Assembly (NCBI GenBank): GCA_963621145.1
Contig: CAVFDI010000008.1
Span: 1-43,613, forward strand
Length of the DNA stretch: 43,613 nucleotides
Source of the DNA: W0P28-013 sp963621145
Lineage (GTDB): Bacteria; Bacteroidota; Bacteroidia; Bacteroidales; Paludibacteraceae
Reading direction: 5' to 3'
The translations under genes and the position numbers were made by a program. The notes under the pieces were generated by a model, which searched no databases, had not been told where the DNA came from, and saw nothing but the letters and a program-made list of their open reading frames with translations. Position 1 is the first letter of the stretch, and each line of letters starts with the position of its first letter. Shown here one piece after another: positions 24,362 to 32,906 of this stretch.

Positions 24362-25540
24362 ATGTCGATAAAAGAGATACATAAGCGACTGAGAGCCATC
24401 AGAAAACGCGAATGGCAGCGCATTGTGACGAGGCCAATCTACGCTTTCGGCATATTTTTCGCGCCGATGATCACCGCCGTGGTCATGCTCTCGCTGATGA
24501 ATTGCGGATTGCCTACAAATCTGCCCGCCGGCATTGTGGATCTCGACAATTCTGCCACTACGCGCACGCTTGTGAGGGAGTTGAACAGTTTTCAGCAGAC
24601 CGACATAGTGATGCAGACCATGAGTTTCAACGAGGCGCGCAAAGCCTTGCAGGAAGGCAAAATCTACGGATTTTTCTACATTCCCGAAGGTTTCACTGCC
24701 GATGCCACGGCTGGTCGCCAACCGAAAATATCGTTCTATACCACAGGCGCATTCATGATTGGCGGTTCGCTGCTTTTCAAAGATATGGAGACGGTGTCGG
24801 TGCTGGCGAGCAAGGCGGTTTCGCTGAAGACGGGTTTGGCGTATGGACAGACCGAGGCGGCCATCATGGCGCGCATTCAGCCGATAGTGGTTCACACACA
24901 CGGGCTCGGTAATCCGTGGTTGAACTATTCTGTGTATCTGAACAACTGCTTTCTGCCTGGCATGATGCAACTGCTCATTTTCATGATGACGGTCTATTCC
25001 ATCGGCATCGAAATAAAAGAGGAAACATCGCGCCAGTGGCTCAGTCGTGGCGGTAACTCGCTGATTATAAGTCTGTTAGGAAAACTTGTGCCGCAAACTT
25101 TGCTTTGGTGCGTAACGGGATTTTTCATGCTTTCGGCGCTCTACGGTTGGGGACATTTTCCGCTGCAATCGGGCTTTTGGCCAATGGCGCTCGCCATGTT
25201 TTTGCTGATTATCGCCTCGCAAGCCGTGGGCGTTTTCATGATCAGCATTTTGCCAACGCTGCGCATGGGACTGAGTTTTGCGAGTCTTTTCGGCATGCTG
25301 TCGTTTTCGATTTGCGGATTTTCGTTCCCAGTGCAAGCCATGTATGCGCCTATTCACGCCTTGGCGTATCTGTTCCCAATGCGGCACTATTTTCAGATTT
25401 ACATAGCGCAAGCATTGAACGGAGCGCCGCTTTACTACTGTTGGTGGCACTATGTGGCGCTGATGTGTTTTTTGCTGTTGCCAGTGCTTAATGCGCGCAA
25501 TCTGCATAGAGAATTGCTTCATTTCAAATATATTCCTTAA
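24362..25540 (+). CDS. ABC-2 type transporter permease (first)
   Basis: A 392-residue inner-membrane protein of the ABC-2/YhhJ type. One helix lies near residues 27-47, a large periplasmic domain at about 50-190, and five helices in the C-terminal half, including the signature region LPTLRMGLSFASLFGMLSFSICGFSFP. It starts three bases after hlyD and is followed by a paralogue after 12 bases. No ATP-binding subunit is encoded in the cluster, so energy coupling must come from a protein encoded elsewhere, or these permeases work differently from classical ABC exporters. Confidence 0.92.
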   Translation: MSIKEIHKRLRAIRKREWQRIVTRPIYAFGIFFAPMITAVVMLSLMNCGLPTNLPAGIVDLDNSATTRTLVRELNSFQQTDIVMQTMSFNEARKALQEGKIYGFFYIPEGFTADATAGRQPKISFYTTGAFMIGGSLLFKDMETVSVLASKAVSLKTGLAYGQTEAAIMARIQPIVVHTHGLGNPWLNYSVYLNNCFLPGMMQLLIFMMTVYSIGIEIKEETSRQWLSRGGNSLIISLLGKLVPQTLLWCVTGFFMLSALYGWGHFPLQSGFWPMALAMFLLIIASQAVGVFMISILPTLRMGLSFASLFGMLSFSICGFSFPVQAMYAPIHALAYLFPMRHYFQIYIAQALNGAPLYYCWWHYVALMCFLLLPVLNARNLHRELLHFKYIP

Positions 25541-25552
25541 CGCCAAAAAGTC

Positions 25553-26920
25553 ATGGAAAAACCACAAAGTCTTGGACAGCGCATACGCGAAGGTTTCCGC
25601 GACACATTTTGGGTGTGGCGTCAGGAATTGAATTTCATCTTCAAGGATTCGGTGGTGGTGCTTTTCTTCTTGATAGTGCCGTTGGTCTATCCTATCATCT
25701 ACACGCTCATCTACAATACCGAACGCGCTAGCGAGGCGCCATTGGTCGTGGTAGACGATTCGAACACAGCGTTCAGTCGCGAGTTTATTCGTCGCATCGA
25801 TGCCAGCCCCGAAGTGAAAGTGGTGGCGCATTGTCCCGATATGCCGCACGCGAAAGAGTGGCTCTACAAGCAGTATGCTTACGGCATTCTCTACCTTCCG
25901 CACGACTTTAGCGAAGCCGTCAACCGCAATCAGCAGACGCACGCAAGCCTTTATTGCGACATGAGCAGCCTGCTTTTCTACAAAGCGTTTGTGCTTACGG
26001 CCACCGAGGTGTCGCTCGATATGGGCGCAGAACTGCAGATGGAGACTGAAAAACATGCCACGGCGCAGCAAGATTTTGTGGCGGCGCACCCTGTGCAGTC
26101 GGCGTCTATCTCGCTCTACAATCCACAGTCGGGTTTTGCTAGTTTTTTGATTCCCGCTGTGCTGATGTTGCTCATTCAGCAGACTTTGCTTATTGGCATT
26201 TGTATGTTGGCTGGCACTGCCCGCGAACGTAACCAATTCGATACGCTAATTCCCGTGGCGAACCATTACAATGGTGTTTTCCGCATTGTTTTTGGTAAAT
26301 CGTTGCTCTATTTCATGCTCTATACGCTGGCATCGTTCTGGCTTTTGCTTGTCATGCCGAAACTCTTTTCGCTACCGCGCTTGTCAAATCCTATCGACCT
26401 GCTGATGTTCGGTCTGCCGTACATTTTGGCTTGCATATTTTTTGCCATCACGCTGTCGTGTTTCGTGAAAGATCGCGAGAGTCCAATGATTTTGTTCGTC
26501 TTCACTTCGGTCATTTTTGTGTTCCTCACGGGCGTTTCGTGGCCAATCGATGCCATGCCAGTATTTTGGCGCTATGTGTCGTACCTCATTCCATCGACTC
26601 ACGGTGTGCAGGGATTTGTGAAGATGAATTGCATGGGTGCAACGCTCAATCAGATTCAGTTTGAATATCAGGCACTTTGGCTGCAGGTAGGCTTCTATTT
26701 CACCACGGCCGTGACTTGCTATCACTTGCGCTTCCGCCAGACGCACGAGCGCCATCTGTTCAAACGTTTGCAAAAATTGCAAGATAGATTGCAAGCCAAA
26801 TTGCAAACGAAATTGGCTGAATTGCCACAAAAAAGCAAGAACAAAAAGACAAAAACCGTCAGTAAAACTCGTACAAAGAGCAAAACTACGACCACAAGAG
26901 AAAAATCGGGAGAAAATTGA
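25553..26920 (+). CDS. ABC-2 type transporter permease (second)
   Basis: A 455-residue paralogue of the preceding permease with the same layout: an N-terminal helix near 37-57 (VVLFFLIVPLVYPIIYTLIY), a periplasmic domain, and C-terminal helices with SPMILFVFTSVIFVFLTGVSWP. It differs by a cytoplasmic C-terminal tail of about 55 residues that starts with a heptad-like LQKLQDRLQAKLQTKLAEL and continues into a Lys/Thr-rich run. The tail could bind a partner or nucleic acid. It is the last gene of the cluster, with a terminator at 26984. Confidence 0.92.
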   Translation: MEKPQSLGQRIREGFRDTFWVWRQELNFIFKDSVVVLFFLIVPLVYPIIYTLIYNTERASEAPLVVVDDSNTAFSREFIRRIDASPEVKVVAHCPDMPHAKEWLYKQYAYGILYLPHDFSEAVNRNQQTHASLYCDMSSLLFYKAFVLTATEVSLDMGAELQMETEKHATAQQDFVAAHPVQSASISLYNPQSGFASFLIPAVLMLLIQQTLLIGICMLAGTARERNQFDTLIPVANHYNGVFRIVFGKSLLYFMLYTLASFWLLLVMPKLFSLPRLSNPIDLLMFGLPYILACIFFAITLSCFVKDRESPMILFVFTSVIFVFLTGVSWPIDAMPVFWRYVSYLIPSTHGVQGFVKMNCMGATLNQIQFEYQALWLQVGFYFTTAVTCYHLRFRQTHERHLFKRLQKLQDRLQAKLQTKLAELPQKSKNKKTKTVSKTRTKSKTTTTREKSGEN

Positions 26921-26983
26921 GGAGATTTTCTGGAAGATTTAACTCTGAATAAAGAGTAAGGACAAAGGAATAAAAACAGTAGA

Positions 26984-27018
26984 ATGGCTTCACTGCAACT
27001 GCGGTGAGGTCATTTTGC
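26984..27018 (+). terminator. Terminator of the efflux cluster
   Basis: ATGGCTTCACTGC (26984-26996) pairs with GCGGTGAGGTCAT (27001-27013) around AACT, a 13-bp stem with several G-U pairs, followed by four T. Confidence 0.8.
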
Positions 27019-27062
27019 TATTGCTCCCCGTCCACTCTTCACTCTCTTTCGCACTTTTTTCG

Positions 27063-27070
27063 TACCTTTG
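27063..27070 (+). promoter_or_regulatory. -7 box of prfA
   Basis: TACCTTTG, followed by GCACTCCGTTT exactly as at the ppdK promoter. No TTG is found at the expected -33 distance. Confidence 0.7.
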
Positions 27071-27094
27071 CACTCCGTTTTGCGACTCAACAGT

Positions 27095-27126
27095 TCAACA
27101 ATTCAACGATTCAACAATTCAACAAT
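27095..27126. repeat. 8-bp tandem repeat in the prfA leader
   Basis: Four adjacent copies of TCAACAAT (the second is TCAACGAT) occupy most of the leader between promoter and start codon. They leave no Shine-Dalgarno sequence. Confidence 0.85.
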
Positions 27127-27137
27127 TCACCGCCCCA

Positions 27138-28241
27138 ATGAACGATTTACTTTCGCGCCTCGATGGCCTTTCGTCGCGCTTCGACGAAGTAGCAACACTC
27201 ATTACCGATCCCGCTGTGATAGCCGATATGAAGCGTTTTGTGCGCCTCAACAAGGAGTATAGCGATTTGCAGAAAATAGTGGAAAAACGCAACGAATACA
27301 AGCGTCTGCTCGACAATTTGGCCGAGGCAAAACAGATGCTCGAAACCGAAACCGACCCCGAAATGCGCGAGATGGCAAAGGCTGAAATCGAGGAAATTAC
27401 GCCAAAAATTCCGCAGATGGAGGAGGAGATTAAGTTGCTGCTGATTCCTGCCGATCCCGAGGATTCGAAAAACTGCATTGTTGAGATTCGTGGCGGCACG
27501 GGCGGCGACGAAGCGGCACTTTTCGCTGGCGATCTGTTTCGTATGTACACCAAATTTTGCGAGCAGAAGGGCTGGAAATTGAGCATTTCAAGTTACAGCG
27601 AAGGCGCGTCTGGCGGATACAAAGAGATCATATTCTCGGTCACGGGCGAGGGCGTTTATGGCATTTTGAAATACGAAAGCGGCGTGCATCGTGTGCAGCG
27701 CGTGCCTGTTACCGAAACGCAAGGGCGCGTGCATACTTCGGCGGCATCGGTGGCGGTGTTGCCCGAGGCGCAGGAGTTCGATGTGGTGATAAACGAAGGC
27801 GAAATAAAATGGGACACTTTCCGCTCGAGCGGCGCTGGCGGTCAAAATGTCAATAAGGTAGAGAGCGGTGTGCGACTGCGCTACAACTGGAAAAATCCGA
27901 ATACGGGCGTTGTCGAAGAGATTTTGATTGAATGCACCGAGACGCGCGATCAGCCCAAAAACAAAGAGCGCGCGCTGGCTCGTCTGCGCACTTTCATCTA
28001 CGACAAGGAACACCAAAAATATCTCGACGACATTGCTTCGCGGCGCAAAACGATGGTCTCTACGGGCGATCGCTCTGCCAAAATTCGCACCTACAACTAT
28101 CCGCAAGGGCGCATCACCGATCACCGCATAAACTACACCATCTATAATCTGGCGGCGTTCATGGATGGCGACATTCAGGATTGCATCGATCACCTGATAG
28201 TGGCTGAAAATGCGGAACGGCTGAAGGAATCAGGATTGTAG
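27138..28241 (+). CDS. prfA: Peptide chain release factor 1
   Basis: A 367-residue release factor. The start at 27138 (MNDLLSRLDGL) is taken because the longer frame reads through the promoter and the TCAACAAT repeat. The catalytic GGQ tripeptide is at 234-236 (SSGAGGQNVNKVESGVRL). The anticodon-like PxT motif is PVT at 190-192, which marks it as RF1 (UAA/UAG) and not RF2 (SPF). Length is normal for the family. It stands alone with its own promoter. Confidence 0.97.
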   Translation: MNDLLSRLDGLSSRFDEVATLITDPAVIADMKRFVRLNKEYSDLQKIVEKRNEYKRLLDNLAEAKQMLETETDPEMREMAKAEIEEITPKIPQMEEEIKLLLIPADPEDSKNCIVEIRGGTGGDEAALFAGDLFRMYTKFCEQKGWKLSISSYSEGASGGYKEIIFSVTGEGVYGILKYESGVHRVQRVPVTETQGRVHTSAASVAVLPEAQEFDVVINEGEIKWDTFRSSGAGGQNVNKVESGVRLRYNWKNPNTGVVEEILIECTETRDQPKNKERALARLRTFIYDKEHQKYLDDIASRRKTMVSTGDRSAKIRTYNYPQGRITDHRINYTIYNLAAFMDGDIQDCIDHLIVAENAERLKESGL

Positions 28242-28263
28242 AAATCAGAATTTTTTCTTACAG

Positions 28264-28480
28264 GGTAGGTTCTAAAAATTATCTTTGCAAGGATTTTTGA
28301 ATTATAATCGAGCAGTTTTTTGGGGATTTTCGAAAAAGCAAGGTGGCTTGTAACTGAAAAAACTCGAAAAAGATGCCGATTTGAAACGAAAATTCGCAAA
28401 GAGCGATCAAAAAAAACGCAAAATCATTTAGTAACTTACCAAAGAAAAATATAAAAGCGTAGAATTTTTAGAACCTACCA
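28264..28480. mobile_element. MITE-like element between prfA and ygiQ (candidate)
   Basis: GGTAGGTTCTAAAAATT at 28264-28280 and its exact reverse complement at 28463-28479 form 17-bp inverted ends around 182 bases with no gene. The right end lies within a 28-base sequence (28453-28480) that is identical to 19645-19672, and it supplies the last codons and the stop of ygiQ (28468-28470). A plus-strand TATCTTTG box starts at the inner edge of the left end (28280-28287). No clear target-site duplication is visible. A small transposable element is one reading; a regulatory or recombination site is another. Confidence 0.45.
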
Positions 28481-30279
28481 CCGAACAGTCTGTCGATCAA
28501 ATCAATGCGTCCCATGCGCTTGAGGGCAGATTTTATTTGTGCGCGCATTTCGGGCTTGTACCAGAAGAAAAATTGTCGCTGCGCAAGTTTCTCGTCGCGC
28601 GTGCGAGCCACAAAAATCGGCTTCATCGTGTACGGATCTAGTCCCGTGTGATACATCTCGGTGGCCAATGTCATGGGCGTTGGCGTGAAATCCTGCACCT
28701 GCTCCAATTCAAAATTGAGTTGTTTTGTCTCAACCGCCAACTCGGCCATGTCCTGCGGGTGGCAGCCAGGGTGGCTCGAAATGAAGTAGGGAATAATCTG
28801 CTGCCGCAGGTGTTTTTCGTCGTTCAGCTTGTCGAAAAATCGCTTAAATTCGCGGAAAAGTGCGAAACTCGGCTTGCGCATTACCTGCAAAACCGCGTCT
28901 GAAGTATGTTCTGGCGCCACTTTCAGCCGTCCAGAGACGTGATTTTCAATCAGCTCGCGCAGATATTGGCGATTGGTGGCGTTCACCTGTTCGCTGTCGG
29001 TGCGGTGCATTGCCACATCGTAGCGCACACCGCTTCCAATGAAACTTTTTTTGATGCATGGCAGTGCGTCAACTGCTTGATACAGAGCCAAAAGTGGAGC
29101 GTGGTCGGTGTCCATGTTTTTGCAGACCGATGGAAATGCGCACGATGGTCGGCGGCATTTGGCGCATAGTTCCTGATTTTTGCCGCGCATCATGTACATG
29201 TTTGCCGATGGACCACCAAGATCGCTCAGATAACCTTTGAAATCGGGCATTTCAGCGATTTTTTTCACCTCGTCGATAATCGATTTCTGACTGCGCGACA
29301 CCACAAATTTGCCCTGATGCATCGAGATGGTGCAGAAGGCGCAACCGCCCCAACAGCCGCGGTGCGTGTTCACCGAAAATTTAATCATCTCGAAGGCTGG
29401 AATGGTTTTGCCTTTGTATTTTGGGTGCGGCAGTCGCGTGTAGGGCAGCGCATACACTGCATCGAGTTCGTCGGCGGTCATTGGCTCGAATGGCGGATTC
29501 ACCACCACAAATTTGCCGTCGACGGGCTGCACCAAATGCACCTGATTCAGCTTGTTCGATTCGGTCTCGATTATCTTGAATGTCTCGGCCGATTTGCGTT
29601 TGTCGCGAGCAACTTCGGTGTGCGAATGGAGCTTTACGCACTGTAAGTGAGGCTCTTCGCAAGTGAGATAGGCGGTTTGTGGAATGTTGTGGCAATCGTT
29701 CACCGATCCACCATTGCGCAGCACATCGGCTATGGCGCGCATCGGCTTCTCGCCCATGCCGTAGACCAAAATGTCAGCTCCAGAATCAACCAAAATGCTG
29801 CGATGCACACTGTCGGTCCAGTAGTCGTAGTGCGAAAAACGGCGCAGACTGGCTTCAATTCCGCCAATCACCAGCGGCACATCGGGGTAGAGTCGTTTCA
29901 AAATGTTAGCGTAGACAATGGTGCAGTTGTCGGGCCGCAGACCAGCGCGACCATCGGGCGAATAGGCATCGTTCGAGCGCAGACGGCGGTTGGCGGTGTA
30001 GTGGTTCACCATCGAATCCATGGCGCCAGCGGTGATGGCAAAAAAGAGTCGCGGACGACCGAACTTCTTGAAATCACGGAAGTCGCCATGCCAGTCGGGT
30101 TGCGGCACAATGGCAACACGCAGACCTTCGGCTTCAAGCACGCGTCCAATCACAGCCGCGCCAAACGACGGGTGATCGACGTAGGCATCGCCCGAAAACA
30201 GCACAACGTCGACATCGCTCCAGCCGCGAAGCTCAATCTCCTTCTTAGTTGTCGGTAAAAAATCTGTCAGGCGAACCAT
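28468..30279 (-). CDS. ygiQ: YgiQ-family radical SAM protein
   Basis: A 603-residue radical-SAM protein. The N-terminal UPF0313 domain begins FLPTTKKEIELRGWSDVDVV and includes the block CTIVYANILKRLYPDVPLVI. The radical-SAM core has the cluster motif C309-x3-C313-x2-C316 (HRGCWGGCAFC). A C-terminal DUF3362-like region carries QVQDFTPTPMTLATEMYHTG. The reaction of this family is unknown. The last few residues (GGRF) and the stop codon coincide with a dispersed 28-bp repeat, which may have slightly altered the C-terminus. No promoter box is clear upstream. Confidence 0.95.
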   Translation of the reverse strand: MVRLTDFLPTTKKEIELRGWSDVDVVLFSGDAYVDHPSFGAAVIGRVLEAEGLRVAIVPQPDWHGDFRDFKKFGRPRLFFAITAGAMDSMVNHYTANRRLRSNDAYSPDGRAGLRPDNCTIVYANILKRLYPDVPLVIGGIEASLRRFSHYDYWTDSVHRSILVDSGADILVYGMGEKPMRAIADVLRNGGSVNDCHNIPQTAYLTCEEPHLQCVKLHSHTEVARDKRKSAETFKIIETESNKLNQVHLVQPVDGKFVVVNPPFEPMTADELDAVYALPYTRLPHPKYKGKTIPAFEMIKFSVNTHRGCWGGCAFCTISMHQGKFVVSRSQKSIIDEVKKIAEMPDFKGYLSDLGGPSANMYMMRGKNQELCAKCRRPSCAFPSVCKNMDTDHAPLLALYQAVDALPCIKKSFIGSGVRYDVAMHRTDSEQVNATNRQYLRELIENHVSGRLKVAPEHTSDAVLQVMRKPSFALFREFKRFFDKLNDEKHLRQQIIPYFISSHPGCHPQDMAELAVETKQLNFELEQVQDFTPTPMTLATEMYHTGLDPYTMKPIFVARTRDEKLAQRQFFFWYKPEMRAQIKSALKRMGRIDLIDRLFGGRF

Positions 30280-30352
30280 TGCTAATTGATGAGTTGATTG
30301 GTTGATAAGTTTAACGCATTGAGGTTGGTCTGTGAGGTTATTTCTAGTTTCT

Positions 30353-30374
30353 CAAAATTGCTATCGCAATTTTG
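30353..30374. repeat. Perfect inverted repeat between ygiQ and the Wzi-like gene
   Basis: CAAAATTGC (30353-30361) and GCAATTTTG (30366-30374) around TATC. It may act as a hairpin downstream of the Wzi-like gene. No long T-tract follows. The rest of 30280-30491 is made of short repeated words. Confidence 0.6.
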
Positions 30375-30491
30375 TTTCTAAGTTTCTAAGTTCCTAATTG
30401 TTGAATTTGAAATTCTAAAATTACGGCTTTGCCGCATCATTCCTCACTCCTCATTAGTCTTGCTACTTGCTACTCACATCTTGCTACTTCA

Positions 30492-32252
30492 TCAGAATCC
30501 AAAGCTAAATCCTACGGTGCAAGTCCAGTTTTTGCCTTGGTAGAATGTGGGTGTGTATTGGTTCAGATAACCTTCGGCGGTCATGCGGTTTTCGCTCGAA
30601 ATAGGTTCTGAAGTGGGCGTGTAGCCGCGCGCATTGTTCCATTCTACGTTGATTATGGCGTATGCGTTGTTCACCACTTCGTACACGGCTTTGAAGGCCA
30701 CAAGGTCGTTTTGCCAAACTTTTTCGTTGAATGGTTTTTGCGCTAGCGCCTCGTCTACCACATTGCGAATGTAACTGTAGTCGTTGTATTTGGTGGCGTT
30801 GGTGTACGACAGCTTCAAATCCAGTCCGCGCACAGGTTTGTAGTCGATTGCCACATAAATGTCTTGCGAATTGTCGCCTAGATAATGTCCCAAATTGTAG
30901 CCGTTCGATGCCCATGTGAGCGTGGCGATGGAATGTTTGTAGTTGATGATGTTGGTTCGCGTGAATTCGCCTTGCACCGACAGATTTTTCAGTGGCCAGT
31001 TGCTCACGTTGAAACCTACTTTGTACGACCACGGATTGCGCTCGGCATTGCCTTTTTTCAGGCGTTTCGAGTTGAATTCGTCCAAGAAAATGGAGCCGTA
31101 GAGGTGCAGATGTTTTATGTTGCGACTGCTGATGTTGAAGAAAATCATCGAGTTTTGATTTTCGGTGCCGAGACCTTTTGTCAGCAGGTGATCGATGCTT
31201 TTGTAGTAGGCTATCGGAATGAAATAGGCGGCTTGCACGTTGCGTTCGGCGTAGATAATGGCATTGCCGAGCGATAGGTTCAGACCTTGTATTGGCGTGA
31301 AAGTGAGCATGTTAGCCGCAATAAATTTGTTGGCTGGGCGGTAGTGGCGCGTGGTGGTGCTGTCGGTGTAGTTTTCCACGTAATAGTTGGTCGAATCGAG
31401 CACATTGCTCACTAGCCAGCCGTGAATGTAGTTCAGTTCGAACCAGCGGCAGGGCTTAAGATTCAGCGTAACCATGGGGAAACTTGGCGCGCGCCCCGAG
31501 ATGATGTTCGAGCCGTTGTATGCGTCGCCCCACTGAATCACATCTTTCACCAGACCGATGCTTCCCCACCAAGTGTAGGCTTTGATGCCACCGCGCAGGT
31601 CGCTGTAGTCGCCGCCATAGTTCGCCTCTTTGTATTGGCAACCAGGCAGTTGGTTCAGATATTGCGGTTGCGAAATGCGCGCTCCGTGACGTTTCACATT
31701 GAAATATTCATCTTTCAGATAGTCGCCGTTGTACGATTGGTCGCGGTAGCTTGCCCACACCGAAACATGGTTCACAATGTCCATCTGAATGTCGGCACCA
31801 AACCAGCGTTTCATCAGCAGACCCTTTTTATTCACCAGCAGATCCATGCCCAAAATTGGCGTGATGCGCGCTTTGAAATATTTGTTGTTGTAGTGAAACG
31901 ATGGCTGCAGCAGCGATAGCGCAAACGATTTCTTGTCGGTCCAGCTCACAATGTTGCGTGTTGGAACGGTGTCGCATTCTAGCGCATAGTCGTTCAGATA
32001 GAACTCCAAATCTTTGCGTTGACGCTTGGTCAGGAGCGAGTCGGCGGCTTGTGCTTCGCGTAGTTTCTGCGCAATGTAGTCGCGGCTGTAGGGCTTTACC
32101 ACCGAGTTTATGCTGATGATGCGATCGATGGCCAATTCGTCGATAAAATCGTATATTTGCGTGTACGATGTGTTTTCGGGAATGTCCTGCGCTACGGCGC
32201 ATATCGGCACAAAAAATGCTGCTGCCAACAGCCAAATTTTCACTCTTTTCAT
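30492..32252 (-). CDS. Wzi-like outer-membrane beta-barrel protein
   Basis: A 586-residue exported protein. A signal peptide covers 1-21 (ICAVA-Q). Residues 22-110 hold an N-terminal helical segment, followed by many alternating aromatic-rich strands and a final strand ending in Phe (VGFSFGF), as in outer-membrane barrels. The block QWGDAYNGSNIISGRAPSFP followed by FELNYIHGWL matches the region typical of capsule-assembly Wzi proteins. I assign it to that superfamily; a role in anchoring or exporting surface polysaccharide is inference. The start at 32252 overlaps no other gene and lies two bases after the riboflavin synthase stop codon, giving translational coupling. Confidence 0.82.
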   Translation of the reverse strand: MKRVKIWLLAAAFFVPICAVAQDIPENTSYTQIYDFIDELAIDRIISINSVVKPYSRDYIAQKLREAQAADSLLTKRQRKDLEFYLNDYALECDTVPTRNIVSWTDKKSFALSLLQPSFHYNNKYFKARITPILGMDLLVNKKGLLMKRWFGADIQMDIVNHVSVWASYRDQSYNGDYLKDEYFNVKRHGARISQPQYLNQLPGCQYKEANYGGDYSDLRGGIKAYTWWGSIGLVKDVIQWGDAYNGSNIISGRAPSFPMVTLNLKPCRWFELNYIHGWLVSNVLDSTNYYVENYTDSTTTRHYRPANKFIAANMLTFTPIQGLNLSLGNAIIYAERNVQAAYFIPIAYYKSIDHLLTKGLGTENQNSMIFFNISSRNIKHLHLYGSIFLDEFNSKRLKKGNAERNPWSYKVGFNVSNWPLKNLSVQGEFTRTNIINYKHSIATLTWASNGYNLGHYLGDNSQDIYVAIDYKPVRGLDLKLSYTNATKYNDYSYIRNVVDEALAQKPFNEKVWQNDLVAFKAVYEVVNNAYAIINVEWNNARGYTPTSEPISSENRMTAEGYLNQYTPTFYQGKNWTCTVGFSFGF

Positions 32253-32254
32253 AC

Positions 32255-32854
32255 TCAATTTTGGTTGATTCGTGCGATGTATTTTCCGATGATGTCGAAT
32301 TCCAAATTCACCACCGAACCCACTTTGATGTTGTGGAAATTGGTGTTTTCGAAGGTGTATGGAATTATCGCTACTTCGAAACTGTCGTCGGTTGGCGTGC
32401 AAACCGTCAGCGACACGCCGTTCACTGTTACCGAGCCTTTGTCGACAGTTAAATAGCCGCGGCGGCGCATTTCTGGCGTGCTTTGGTAAACAAAATGGAA
32501 ATAATAGCTGCCATCGGCACTGCGTACTTCGGTGCAGCGCGCGGTTTGGTCCACATGTCCTTGCACAATGTGTCCGTCGAGGCGACCATTCATCATCATC
32601 GAGCGCTCCACATTCACCTCGTCTCCAACGCTGAGTAGCCCAAGGTTCGAACGGTCGAGCGTTTCTTTCATGGCGGTCACGGTGTAAGTGTCGCCGTCAA
32701 TCTTCACCACAGTGAGGCAAACGCCATTGTGTGCCACGCTTTGGTCGATTTTTAGTTCGCCGACAAAACTGCAAGTCAGCGTAAAATGTACATTCTCGCG
32801 GTCGCGCTCAATGCGCACCACTCGCGCTGTTTCTTCTACAATTCCTGAAAACAT
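32255..32854 (-). CDS. ribE: Riboflavin synthase, alpha chain
   Basis: A 199-residue enzyme that dismutates two 6,7-dimethyl-8-ribityllumazine molecules into riboflavin. Start MFSGIVEE is canonical and selects 32854 over the upstream ATG. The two internal lumazine-binding repeats are clear: NGVCLTVVKIDGD with GHIVQGHVDQ, and NGVSLTV. No FMN riboswitch was seen in the 52-base gap upstream. It lies between a four-helix-bundle protein gene and the coupled Wzi-like gene, with no other riboflavin genes in the window. Confidence 0.96.
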   Translation of the reverse strand: MFSGIVEETARVVRIERDRENVHFTLTCSFVGELKIDQSVAHNGVCLTVVKIDGDTYTVTAMKETLDRSNLGLLSVGDEVNVERSMMMNGRLDGHIVQGHVDQTARCTEVRSADGSYYFHFVYQSTPEMRRRGYLTVDKGSVTVNGVSLTVCTPTDDSFEVAIIPYTFENTNFHNIKVGSVVNLEFDIIGKYIARINQN

Positions 32855-32906
32855 ATTTCTAATTTTTTTCAAAATGTTGTAAATTCGTAAAAACGTTATT
32901 ATGTTC

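Noticed and set aside
32855..32906. FMN riboswitch upstream of riboflavin synthase
   Set aside because: The gap is only 52 AT-rich bases and lacks the conserved RFN elements.
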